Shown: positions 12,125 through 23,358 of the stretch, piece by piece
How the letters are laid out: each line of letters starts with the position of its first letter
How positions within the stretch are numbered: position 1 is the stretch's first letter
Origin: Nephrocerus scutellatus
Lineage: Eukaryota > Arthropoda > Insecta > Diptera > Pipunculidae
DNA length: 64,000 nt
Direction of reading: 5' to 3'
Assembly (NCBI GenBank): GCA_947095585.1
Contig: OX352764.1
Location: forward strand, 75,998,816-76,062,815
Program-made: the position numbers and the translations under genes
Notes under the pieces: model-generated
What the model was told of the DNA's origin: nothing
Database searches by the model: none
Seen by the model: only the letters and a program-made list of their open reading frames with translations

Positions 12125-13120
12125 AAAAATCATCATATTTTGCTCTACAGTCGTTGAGTATAAAACCATGCTTTGATTTCGATATACGTAAAATAAGGAA
12201 AATTCTTTTGGTTAAAGTATATATTATATACATGTAAGTAGTCTATTACTTAATATTTGTACTTAAGAATTTGTTTATTTATGTCTAGCTGCAAAGCAAA
12301 TCGAGTGTTTACTATCTCATCCATATTATTAAGCCTTTAAATCGAAACAACATTTGCACACATTTTTCTGTGTAATCCAAAGATGAAATCAAATTTCAAT
12401 ACATTATTTGAATTTGCTGGGATGGCAAAATAATTAACTCAGCAAAACAGCAGCATCGTAAGCGATGTCAATGGCATTTGCCATTGCCATTCATTTTCAT
12501 TATTAATTATAATTCACCCCTCATGTCGTTACGGCCCACAGACATCATACAACGTTTAGAATATTTTTTATTAAATTCATTTTGTTTCAAGCAGGTGATT
12601 GCGCTTTCTCTTTATTTTGGTTCTTTGTTTTGTTATTTTTGGATTTTCACTGCCTGAGTAAATCACAGAGAAGTATCAAAAATTGTCAGCTTATTGTAAA
12701 AACTATAGTCGGTATGTAATGACTGCTAATAACCAATGGAAGCTTTTAGCAGCCTGCCAAATCGCTTTATAATCTAGGACAGTCTTTTATTTCCCAAAGG
12801 TACCATCGCCGAATTACATAATTGCCGTTGTCTGTTTGTCTGTATGGATATAACGCTTTTATGTCGCCTCATCCCGCCAAAACCACTATATGTATTGAAG
12901 CCATATTTACACCATATGATCGTTTGGTGCTCCGATATTTTAAGTTTTTCTTTGGCCCCGTTAGGTGGCGCTGGAATCGAGATTATTTACAAAAAAATTT
13001 GTGTTTATCGTTGGATTTGGTTTATATTTACACCATACGAGTACGTTCGTTTGGCGTTTCGATGAAAAATCGTGAAATGGTTTGATGGTAGAAAATAGAT
13101 CCGTCATTTTTGACTGGTTC
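12125..13120. other. AT-rich spacer, no confident gene
   Basis: An 87-codon plus frame at 12822-13085 and an overlapping 73-codon frame have no recognisable motif. The 12790-13085 stretch (TCTGTTTGTCTGTATGGATA onward) looks like transposon non-coding sequence and may belong with the helicase remnant that follows. Confidence 0.3.
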
Positions 13121-13129
13121 TGCGACCAT

Positions 13130-13932
13130 TTGGAGGAAAGCTACTGATATTGGGAGGTGAATTTCGACAAACATCAAATGTAGTGGCAAGAGGGACTATA
13201 ATTGACATCACTGAATTGTGGGTGAAAGTTCGCCACTATGGCGTCACGTCAAACAACGCAGCTTAATTACCAACATGCGCTTAGCGGGACATGTATTTAA
13301 TGAATGGGTGGTGCGCTTAGGTGATGGTATCTTAACAAACGATTGTGATGATTTGGATCCACAATTGCTTGAAATTCCTGATGCAATGATGTAAAAGCAA
13401 AAGATTATTAACTCAATATTTGGCAATTCAATAAGAACATCAAGTTCGGATGAAGTTGCTGAAACTGCCAACAAAGTCATTCTCACACCAAAAAACATTG
13501 ATGTTACAGAACTCAATTTCAAAATGCTGGACTTATTGCAGGAAATGAAACTGTGTATATGAGCCTCAATGATTTTAGACCATTAATTTCATGTTGAATT
13601 TTTACACGCACAATGTTCCTCGAGAAGCATTTCTCATGCTTCTTTGAAATCTAGACCCGAAAAAGGGTTTGTTGAATGAAACTCGATTAATAGTCAGGAG
13701 TCTTCATCGAAACTGTATAAAAGCAGAAAATATCACAGGAAGTAATAAGGGGGAAGTAATTTGCATTCTTAGAATTAATTTGGGAGCCAAGCGAAAGTAC
13801 TTTGCCATTCAGAATGAAGCGTCGCCAATTCCATTGATGTTTGCTTTTGCAATGACCATCAACAAGAACCAAGGCCAGTCTTTTTATCATGTCGGTGTAT
13901 ATCTTCCTCAGCCAGTTTTAGCTCATGGATTC
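13130..13932 (+). pseudogene. Helitron helicase (PIF1-like) C-terminal remnant
   Basis: Scattered over three frames are blocks diagnostic of Helitron-type PIF1 helicases, in the correct order: GGEFRQT (normally GGDFRQ) at about 13160, then TNMRL, FNEWVVRLGDG, a VILTPKNIDVTELN block, LNETRLIVRSL, FAMTINKNQGQSF and VGVYLPQPVLAHG near 13930. The helicase normally unwinds donor DNA during rolling-circle transposition. Frameshifts and a stop after IPDAMM show decay, and the Rep (HUH) domain is not visible. The usual LYVALSRV-type end is replaced abruptly by the repeat array that begins at about 13933. Confidence 0.8.
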
Positions 13933-14655
13933 CCATACAAATATTTTACAAAAGTACTCGATTTTTTTCAAATTTTATACACATGTGTATCTCCAATGGA
14001 CATCTCTTTGTAAAAATTTGGAAGTGATCGGGCCCCGAGATCCGGGAGCACCCATACAAACTTTGTAAAAAAAAAGTACCCGATTTTCTTCAAATTTTAT
14101 ACGCATATCTATCTCAAATGTACGACATCTTTTTATAAAAATTGATCGGGCACGGGGCCATCCATACACATTTTGTAAAAAAAGTACACTTTTTGTAAAA
14201 ATTTAAAAAAAAATTGGTTGAGGCCACATTAAAATTTTAAAAAATGTACCCGATTTTCTTTAAATTTTATAAACATGTGTTTAATTCTTTGGTTAACCTT
14301 TTTTAAAAATTTGGAAGTGGCTCCAGTGCCGAGGGGCTCCCATATAATTTTTTAAAAATTGACCCGATTTTCTTCAAATTTTATCTCTGTATCTCTGATG
14401 GAGAAAACTTTTTGTAAAATTTTTGAAGTGATCGGGACCTGAGGCCCGATGACTGTCCATACAAACTTTTTTTAAAATTAGCCCGAATTTCTTCAAATTT
14501 TAAACACATGTATATCTCCGGTGACAACAGTTTTTGTAAACATTTTGAAGTAAAGGGACTCTAATATTAATTTTTTTTTCAAATTAACCTGGTTCAAACT
14601 TTGCACACAAATGAATCTCCTTTAAGAGGATTTACATTTTCATTTTTATGGGGTT
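13933..14655 (+). repeat. Head-array-tail repeat family, array and tail fused to helicase remnant
   Basis: Contains five to six diverged units of about 115-125 bp carrying CCCGATTTTCTTCAAATTTT at about 13960, 14080, 14246, 14361 and 14478. It ends with the tail (AAACTTTGCACACA then AGAGGATTTACATTTTCATT) and a T-run. No head module is present, because the array follows the helicase coding remnant directly. Confidence 0.75.
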
Positions 14656-14659
14656 TTTT

Positions 14660-16025
14660 TTTATTAATACGGCTGTTACTTTACTTTAATTTTTTTAGAG
14701 TATTAATTATATATTGAGACTCAAGTTAATTCCGTCATTATTGACGGGTACTAACTAGTTAATACTAGAAGGCCAACTATAATAGACTTGAGTTAGATTA
14801 ATTAAGCTGATGTGAACGACTCAAACAAAAATGCAATTCGTATGCTGTGACCATAACGTGATTTTGGTCGATTTCGTCAAATGTTTGTTAACAAACGTGG
14901 GATTAAGCACGGTGTCAGTGAAGTGAGATATTCGGTGCGGAAATTTGACAACCATTGAGTTGCTAAAGTTCATTATGGTTAAATTAAAAACTGAGAGAAA
15001 TTAGCTAAGCTTTTCGTTCGGTTTTGTCGTGAGAATAAGCCAACTCCAGCCCATTATAGTTGGCCCTTTAAACACAAATATGAAACCTTCACTCCCAAAA
15101 TGGATGAATGAAATGCAAACCCAATGTGTATTCTCAAAAATTGGTTTACTGATGTGTCGTTCACTCCATGTATCAATCGATTTTTCACACCCACCAGAAG
15201 CTTTCGTTTGTGTATCACAAACGTTGCGACAAACTTGAAATACTTATGGCCAAAAACGTTTAAAGTTTGGAGCTTAGATCTCTGGGGGTAAGTACATCAC
15301 GTATTTATTTTTATACACATTTTGTTTATTTTCTTCTTCTCCTTTTTTTTCGAGTATATTTTCTTTTGTTTGAGTGTATGTGTATGTGAGTGTGTGCGTA
15401 TTGCATAACATGTTTTTGTTTGTAAGAAGAGTTATACCATACGCTGTTAAAGCAGTTTTTCTTTTTGTTTGACAATAAAGGGGAAAATCCACACTATGCT
15501 TAAGTTTATAGAATTTTGTGCAAGGTACAAGGATTAACTAGTTTACCATAATATGGTAGAAATGTATTATACATAAATATGTTATTGAAATATCAACAAA
15601 CGTTTGAATTCGGCCATCAGCAATGATTCAGTGGTCTGTGGCTACTTTCACGCAAAGCAAAAGCAAAATTTAGCAAATTGTCGCCCTACACATTTTACAA
15701 TTTTCGATTTTTATAATAATGTGATATGTTAACCTCTTTTCTTTTTACAACAAAATCGCTTTACGAAAGCTGAAAGCTCGTTGTCATTGTTTTGTTTTAT
15801 TTTACTCGACAAGACACTACGTTGAGTCAGCGCTCCGTCATTCACTATGCAAAACATTATTAGCCAGATTAGCAATGAAATATATAGACAAAAAATTTAA
15901 TTTCACTATCATAACGAGAAAACTAATATACGAGTGCAAAAAATCCACACTTTTGTTACTTATTTCAAACAAATGTATTCCGAATGAGTTAATGATTGAT
16001 TTTTTTCTCACCCCACCATACAGCA
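14660..16025. other. No gene recognised
   Basis: A weakly coding-like plus-strand patch at 14830-15240 (69-codon frame at 15029-15238) has no nameable motif. If the HDDC2 reading is right, this is the start of its first intron (minus strand). Confidence 0.35.
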
Positions 16026-16030
16026 CTTAC

Positions 16031-16639
16031 CTTTAAATTGCCAACAAGCTCTAAAAATTGAAGAATCTCCGAGAGACCGGTCTTGAAACAGGGTTGTTTG
16101 GATAGACTTCTAGTTGTTGGGGTGGTTTCATCGTCATTACCATTCGAACAAGATGTTCCAGCTGCTGGTGCATCTGCCGCGACGGTAGTTGATTTTGTAA
16201 CTGCATCGCATCCTGAATCTTCCTTAAGCTGAAGTGGTACTACTTGAGTGGCTGCTGCTGCTGCTGACATTGCAATGTTTGTCTTTGCACTTGAACAATT
16301 TTTTTGAGTATGAAAATTGTGATTCTGTAAATTGTCAAATTTATTTCGATTTATTTGATATTGTTCCTGAGACAGCGCAGAACCACTTCGTTCAATATTC
16401 GAAAACAGACTGACTGTTTCGTTTTTAATGGTCGCTGCTACAACTCTGTTTAATTTCGCTTGTTGATCTGACGTTAGGTTTGAGGACGTCATCGTTGTTG
16501 AAACTGTCAGTTGGGTATTCTCATTGCCACCCCCAGTGTTTCCATCTACTACAGCGGTTGCCCTCTGTATTAGATATTTGGCAAGATCACTGCTTTGGAG
16601 CTTTTTGAGAGCGTTTCGCAATTGCTGAACGGATAGCAT
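16031..16639 (-). CDS. HDDC2-like: First coding exon of probable HD-domain nucleotidase (HDDC2-like)
   Basis: A 203-codon minus-strand exon begins at ATG 16639 in a good fly context (GACAACAATG) and ends exactly at a consensus splice donor, AAG|GTAAGT (donor GT at 16030-16029). It is rich in Ser, Thr, Asn and Ala (poly-Ala near residue 125), suggesting a disordered N-terminal extension. The last 14 residues, SEILQFLELVGNLK, match the segment that starts the conserved HD-domain region of HDDC2 proteins (5'-deoxynucleotidase family, metal-dependent hydrolysis of nucleoside monophosphates). The catalytic HD exons are not seen in the window and are inferred to lie past its left edge. The assignment rests on that short motif alone. 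The continuation of the frame past the donor is treated as intron. Confidence 0.6.
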
Positions 16640-18340
16640 TGTTGTCGCTGCTCAGTAACGCTAGTTGCCTTTGCTTTGATTACGCTTTTGTGGATATGGA
16701 TATAGGAGATATTTTTGTAGACAATTTTGTGGCCGTCGTACACGGGGTATTGGCACTGCTCGTGTAAGTTTTATTAATTAACCTCGCTGTTTATTACTAT
16801 CGGATGCTTATACAAATAAACAAAGTAAGTACAAGGAAATAACAGTGGCGATTGTCGAACGACTGTTAAGAGCTTCACAGCTTTTTTGGTTCCGTCAGTG
16901 TGGCTTGTGAGGACTGAGGTTGGCAGTTTCTGCTCGTGTTGAGTACATATTATGTCGTCGGGGTTGAGGTTGAGGAAACTAACTCTTATTGTACAGTTGG
17001 CTGCTTATGTGTCCGCATTTTATTTATAATAACAAAGAAGGAATTGACTAAATTTCTACGGAGATGAAATTACATTTTCTAACCAATCATTTTTAGAAAT
17101 CGCAGCACTCACAAATGATTGCAATTGATAAAGAATGTTACTTTCTTCTTTAGTTGATAATTAACTAGGTTTAAAATTCACTAGCACAATTTTAATATGA
17201 CTGAAATTCATACCAAAGTGGACTTCCAATATTGCACATTGCACAGTTATTACCTTCTGATCAGAAAAGTTGCGAAATGAAGCTTCTACAATGCCTTGGC
17301 TTTGCCGAGGGAACAAAAAGAAATGCGAACTTTTTAACAGACACGTACCATTTGAGCAAACCGACGACGAGCACTAAATTAAATTGTATTTGTTGGGTTA
17401 AGGGTTGGTGGCGAATTTAAATTAGATTTTATTTCATTACTTACACAAGAAATTATGCAGCCCCACCGAAAAGCACGACGAAACTACAGCACATTTACAG
17501 CTGCTGTTATAAAACGCGAACACAACGCAATCCAACGTTCTATTTTCATAACGTTTTCTAGTTCTTGCACTCTCTTTTCGCACGCAAACAGCCAAAAATT
17601 GAATTGTATCAATGGATATGTATAATTAAAAATCAAGCAGCACCAACAGACGCAAAAAGCTAGTGCAACAAAAGAAAATTCATATAATAAATTAAATAAA
17701 TAGCCATAGCTAGTTGCTGTCAGCTGTTATTACAGTTTTGACAGTCAAGCTTATTTCGTATGGACATTATGACGTTTCATAGTTCTGTCAATTTGAGGAA
17801 GATATGTTTCTAGTGATTGAAAGAAATAGATATATTGTATTATAAAATCAGCTGTTGTAGTTGGGTTGTCAAAAAAAGGGCATGTTCAGAACCACTGTTT
17901 ATTAATATTAATTTTTTTCCTAAAAATTCTGCGTCAGAGCGCGAGTTTTATAATATGTATATCTTTATAAATAAAAGAAAAACTATATATACTTCATTTT
18001 ATTATTTAATTGAACATTATTAATTTGATTCATTCCGGAGAAAGACTGAAAAAAACTCGCTGTCTTCACAAGAATGATTGCCTTTATATTCTTATTAATA
18101 ATTCAATAATCAACTTACATACTACCTCGTCGAAAGATTCGTTTGCATTTTAGCTGCGTTTAATTTGCCAATGAATAAGGAATTACAGCAACAATTGCAC
18201 TGTCGAACTCGTTCTTTGGAATTGTAAAACCTGCTGTTTGGCTATTTTGAAAATCGAATTCCATATTCGGATTCCAAATACAATACAGCTTTTATTACGA
18301 TGAGATATTATTGTCTCAACATGCAACATTGTCTTTAATG
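16640..18340. other. Upstream region of the HDDC2-like gene, no other gene seen
   Basis: Should contain the promoter and 5' UTR of the minus-strand gene. I see no confident TATA box or initiator. Short frames (62-68 codons) have no motifs. Confidence 0.35.
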
Positions 18341-18344
18341 TTTC

Positions 18345-18530
18345 ATGCGCGAATGTTTTGATTGCAACATTGTCGTTAGGTAACGAATGTGATTTTTTTA
18401 AAGCGCGAATGTTTTGATTCCGTTGGATTAATGCGTGAATGTTTTGATTGCAACATTGTCGTTAGATAATGAATGTGATTGTGCACGAATGTGATTGCTA
18501 CATCCGTTGGTATTTTCTTATTGTCGGACA
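18345..18530 (+). repeat. Short imperfect tandem repeat
   Basis: Units around GCGCGAATGTTTTGATTGCA, each followed by ACATTGTCGTTAG and AACGAATGTGAT, recur about three times with spacing of roughly 65-75 bp. Later units are shorter. Confidence 0.6.
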
Positions 18531-18607
18531 CTTCATTGTGGTTTGACAGAATATCGACGATGTAGCTGTGTCAATAAAGTGGGGGTTTGCTTTGTCATCA
18601 AATATGA

Positions 18608-18697
18608 CTCGCGCTCGAGCGCTGATTTTTTCAAAAGAGTAATCGAACACGAAAGGCCCAAATCTTTTGTTAACATTTTTTGTTGCATGTGTGTGTA
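18608..18697 (+). repeat. Dispersed repeat shared with 32807-32896
   Basis: A stretch containing AATCGAACACGAAA and TTTTGTTGCATGTGTGTG occurs here and at 32807-32896 with about 75-80 percent identity by eye. It may be the edge of an unrecognised transposon. Confidence 0.5.
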
Positions 18698-19311
18698 ATT
18701 CTAAAAATTCTTCGTTTTCTGAAGAGGACGACGATGTGGTTTCTGATAATGATGAAGACAAAAAAAATTCAAAATATCTTCTTCCATTATTAAAATTTCA
18801 CTGTTTCTAAAAATATGAAGAAACAAAAATACTTTTTGTTTCTGCAAGAAAAAATTGAGGAATGTTACAGTGCTTTCGGTGAACAAAAATTAAATGACAA
18901 ATTGTGCCATATGCTAAGAAAAATGACATCAGTAGTGGTTTGTGTAAGTAAAAGGAGGGTTAAATCTAACAAAATATACAGATCTGTTTTCGTTCTACGG
19001 TAGAGTCGTTTTAAAGGGGAAACATACAACTTGACAGCCAAAAAACTCTGTGACAAAGATTGTACGAGAAATAAATTAACATATATGATGCGATAAAGTT
19101 CGTTATCGATAAGTGTTACATTCAAATTAAAAAGTCAATTTAAAATACCCTTTTGCATGCGTGCGTGAGTAAAGTGTCGATTATAAAAGACTTTCGTGTG
19201 CATGGACTGGTGTCAAATGTCAACTAAATGCTTACTCATGATTGCCAAATTCCAACAAATGATTATAGTGAAAATTTGTTCTGTCTCACTCAGTCATATT
19301 GACTTTTCACA

Positions 19312-19476
19312 ATGGAGTTTAACACCAAAATAAAACAATTAAAAAATTTAAAACTATGGTACAATGTGCTTAAGGGCATTATTGATTTAATGGATAAGAC
19401 GGAAAAAATTAAAGAAAAAGATTTTGTAGTGAGCGCAAAATATACAGAAATGGTTTCTATGCAGTCACGCTTTTAA
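19312..19476 (+). CDS. Small ORF, 54 residues, unknown
   Basis: An ATG in acceptable context (TTCACAATGG) opens a 54-codon frame, lysine- and leucine-rich (KQLKNLKLWYNVLKGIIDLM), predicted to be largely helical. There is no known motif and no visible splice sites. It could be a transposon exon or chance. Confidence 0.2.
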   Translation: MEFNTKIKQLKNLKLWYNVLKGIIDLMDKTEKIKEKDFVVSAKYTEMVSMQSRF

Positions 19477-19479
19477 GAA

Positions 19480-21479
19480 TCAAAGAGATGGACAGTGGCC
19501 AATTTTTAATATAAACGCGAATGAACCCCAAACGTTATAACGTATTGTTAGACCCTTATTAAAGAAATATTCAATCCGAGAGTCAATAAGTCCCGAATGC
19601 CGTCTCGCATTAGTTTTGCTATGTGTATGATTACACTGAGGTCCCGATTTGCGTTGACTCGTTTTGCGTTGTTTCGATTTGTGTCCTTTAATTGTTTCCT
19701 CGATTTGTGTCGCTAGAAGCATAAAAATGAAAGTCATGGCAATGAACGATAATGAAGCGTTGCAGAGAGTTCTATAAAAATAAAATTGAAAAATTTATGA
19801 AAATTTTAAGTTTTTTACCTTCGTGGTTTAATGGTATCTTTTAATAAAAACGTCGTAAAGCTCCCATTCTAAATTGCTCTTCGCACCACTTCCGGAAAGC
19901 GAATCCATCATTTTTAGCTCTCGCAAAAATCACTCACGAAGCGCATTCCATTTAGTTTTGCACTCTTATGCAAACAAAGTGCAAAACAAAATGCACTTAA
20001 TAACAAGAAACAATAATCTTTACTTACATGTTATTCCTGTTTCCATTGCAAATTATTCCCACGATTTTTATTTTTTGAAGGAGTCTTTTTTGTCATAAAG
20101 ATAAGTTTAATTTTTACCCCTAAAAATTAATTAAATTGTGAAAATGACCGAAAGTGAAACGGAAACTGAGGTGAAACCTATTATGGCTGCAACTTTCGTG
20201 TTTGTATATACTGTTACGAAAATGAAGATAGAATTCGTTTATCGGAATGCATGTACTCGTATATAAAACATGCTTTTCATTAAATTGTAAATGTACAGGC
20301 AAGTTAATATGAAAGCATTTGGGCTGGGTGATTATTTAAATTTTAAATATATTATCCGTTAATCTGACATATGTCTGCCCGTTTCACAAAAAATCAAGAA
20401 ATTTTACATACTTACAGCCATGTAAGGGCCTTCGATTTTTTTAAAACTTATGTTTTTCAGAATTTTTATAACAGAGCCTCCTGAAATTATACACAGGGGT
20501 TTAATATTCTAAGGAAACGGATACCATAGTCATAAACAAATTTTTGAAAACGTAAAGTGTATTCGTAAATACCAGAGCTTTAAAAATCGTTACATATGTT
20601 TTACTTTGTTATTCGTTTTTTTTGGCGTAAAAACTTACAATGGGGCTAGTACTAGGAACAAATACGGAGTTGGCTGCTATTCGCTGTAACTGTTAACCTT
20701 CATGTGAAACTTTTCAAATTAACTGGGAACGCATCGATTTAAAATAGGTTGTATGTCTACAAAAAACATAAATTTTAGTCTTAAAGTCTGTAGATGACGC
20801 AAACATTCGCTTTATTATTCAGCTTTTTGAAAAAAGTTTTTAATGATCAATTAAATTTTCCAAGTGAATAACTGTTTCCATGAAGAAGAAGTGGTAAAAA
20901 AATCCCTTTATTTGTTTTAATTCAGTTGTATAGAAATATATATACTCTTATGGCTGCATTGACATATCCATTGGAAACAAAATTTTAATTACTGATTAAC
21001 GATATCTTTTACGAACCTGAAATTCCTGTTCATATTCTTAAGCTACAAACACAATATTTCCGAATGTTCTGAAATATGTAATATTTGATGTTGTATGTAA
21101 TATGTAATAATGAAATGTTTGTGATGCAATCTTTAAGAGTAATTTCTCGGAAGATAAATAAATAAATAAATAAATATGTTAGCCGCAAGAAATACAAACG
21201 GCCGCCATGTATAGTTTGTGCCCACATTAAGTTTGCCGCACAATTCATATTTATGTAGATAACTAATATATTTTGAATTGCAAAAATTTTACGTGTGCAC
21301 CATGCTTAAGTGATGTTGAGCAAGACAGCTTCCCGAAATGTCAAAGAAAATGTTTGATAAAATGTCACAAAAGGAATTGATTGAAAAAAATGTTCTTCAA
21401 CTACCAGTGGTGAACAGTTATTAACTCGAAAAAAAAGTTAGCTTTTCTGATCGGAAAAAAAACATTTAAAATTTTAGAC
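19480..21479. other. No gene recognised; upstream region of the Ku80-CTD-like gene
   Basis: AT-rich, with only short frames. An unusual block near 19640-19700 repeats CGATTTG(C/T)GTTG-like words. A stretch at 20137-20165 resembles 61950-61985. The last few hundred bases should hold the promoter of the gene at 21480, but I see no clear core elements. Confidence 0.35.
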
Positions 21480-22594
21480 ATGTCCGCTGATGTAAGTTAA
21501 TTATTTATTAATTTAAATGTTTTATTAACTTTTCTCTCTAGGCAAAGGCCATCGCCAATAATGATGTTGATATTGGCGAGTCTTTTAAAATTGGGCTCGA
21601 GAATCCTGTAGAAGACTATAGGCGTCTTATTAAATTGAAGGTTGAGACTGACGGTGATGATATCGATGATGAAACGATGCATGATAATTTCAAAAAAATT
21701 GCAGCGGCAATGCAAAAAATAATTTGGAAATTGATATTTGACGACGGCGCGGTAGCATCTAACCACAAAAAAGCCGAAGAAGCTCTCGAAACTTACAAAT
21801 TGGACGCATGTTTTCATAGCCCCACTCTTTATAACGATTGGATTCCTACAGTTCGTGAAGAGTTAATCAAAAGGAATATGGTTAAGTTTTGGAAGGATGT
21901 TGTTTGCAAAAAGGAGCTTGGTTTATGCTGGGCCAAAGATTGTGATTTTTTCGATGATTTGGACGATCCAAAACCAAAAGAATTCTATAAGGTATCGTTC
22001 AATTCAAAAGACGACAATAACTCGACTGAAGACGCCGTAGAACTTCCACGGTCAACTGTTGTGCGAGCTGACGATACGACAAACAATATTCAAACATACA
22101 TTGACATCTTCTCACCATGCTTAGGTCATCATCATGCTCCCTCAGCGACTCACGAACATGATGATGTTCCTTTTATTATTGGCATGGAAAATCCTGCCAC
22201 CGATTACAAGCGTTTGATTGAATTAAAAGTTGATAATGCATCTGATGATGATATAATGATAGAAAATTTTAACAAAATCAGTGAATTAATTCGAAATGTT
22301 ATTTGGAAATTACTGTTCGTAAGAGAAGGCACCATCGCCATGGAATCTAATGAAAAAAAAGCTGAAATCGCTCTTGAGGCATACAAACCGGACGCCTGTT
22401 TCCATAATCCATACGCGTACAACGAATGGATCCCAAAACTTCGTGACGAACTGCTTAAGAGGAAGATGTTTCCCTTCTGGAAAGATGTTATTGTCGAGAA
22501 AAAACTGGGTCTCTGCTGGGCTGGAGATTCTGATTTGATCGATGACATGGATGACATAAATCCTGCCGAGTTTTATAACGCCAAATGTTCTTAA
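21480..22594 (+). CDS. Protein of two tandem Ku80 C-terminal-like domains
   Basis: Exon 1 is 21480-21491 (M-S-A-D). A 50-bp GT-AG intron (21492-21541, CTCTCTAG acceptor) leads in phase 0 to exon 2 at 21542-22594, giving 354 residues. Residues about 24-154 and 220-354 are copies of one domain. Each starts ENP..DY(R/K)RLI.LK, has a helical IIWKL(I/L)F block, then ALE.YK.DACF...YN.WIP..R.EL.KR, then FWKDV(V/I)..K.LGLCWA.D, and ends FY. The NP-aromatic start and the FW..V(V/I) block match the order seen in the Ku80 C-terminal (DNA-PKcs-binding) region. The linker (155-219) is acidic and His-rich. There is no von Willebrand or Ku beta-barrel core. The frame is intact and an AATAAA follows 95 bp after the stop. 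The Ku relation is inferred by eye; the duplication is directly visible. Its function in flies is unknown. Confidence 0.75.
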
Positions 22595-22688
22595 GCGGCC
22601 AGTAGAAGTTAATGGACTTGTAGTATTAGTATTCCAAATCATCAGTCTATCTGTATATTATTCCCAATGAAATTTTATTTATTTTTCT

Positions 22689-22694
22689 AATAAA
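22689..22694 (+). promoter_or_regulatory. Polyadenylation signal AATAAA
   Basis: Canonical hexamer 95 bp after the stop codon of the Ku80-CTD-like gene. A T/G-rich stretch (CTGTTCTGTTCTATTCTGTTCG) follows downstream, as expected for a cleavage site. Confidence 0.6.
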
Positions 22695-22744
22695 GTACAA
22701 ACAAATTGATCTTAGTTACTGTTCTGTTCTATTCTGTTCGTCTC

Positions 22745-23358
22745 ATTTTCGGTGGTGGAATCTTGCAATCAATTTTTAACCCACTTCCCTACAACCAATA
22801 AAAATTAAAATTTTTCGTGTAATATTCAAATTTGAATCAAATTGAAATTTAAAAAAAAAATTGTTAGGGAACGCCCTATCATGATCACTCCAAAATGTTT
22901 ACAAAAAGAGTTTCCATAGGAGATACACATGTGTATAAAATTTGAAGAAAATTGGGCTAATTTTATCAAAGTTAGATGGGAGCCCTTCGGCCCTGTTGAC
23001 ACTTCCAAATTTTTACAAAAAGCGTTGTCCATAGGACATGTGTGTATAAAGTTTGAAGAAAATCGAGTTGATTTTTTAAAATTTTGTATGGGTCATTCCG
23101 ACAGCGGGGCCCGATCCCTTTCAAGGATTTACAAAAAGTGTTGTCCATCGGAGATACACATGCGTATAAAATTTGAAGAAAATCGGGATTTGTAATTTAT
23201 TTGAATGGGATCCCCCCGGGCCTCGGGGTCGGGGGCTCGGAATTTTAATAAAAATGGTTGTCATGGGAAATACACATGTGTGCAAAGTTTGAATAAAATC
23301 GGGCTTAAGGAAGTGGGTTAACAATTGATTACCACGGGCACGCGAAGTTAATATAGAG
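22745..23358. repeat. Head-array repeat family in inverted (head-to-head) arrangement
   Basis: The left edge (22752-22790) carries a plus-oriented head piece (GGAATCTTGCAATCAATTTT, then TAACCCACTTCCC). From 22880 to 23358 the units are all in minus orientation and finish with a reverse-complemented complete head (CGCGAAGTTAATATAGAGAATTT). About four units spaced near 120 bp are visible (TTTGAAGAAAAT at about 22940, 23055 and 23177, plus one diverged). The right end abuts LINE-A copy 2. Confidence 0.7.

Noticed and set aside
18345..18530. CRISPR-like array
   Set aside because: Only about three imperfect units without distinct unique spacers, and the genome is clearly eukaryotic.
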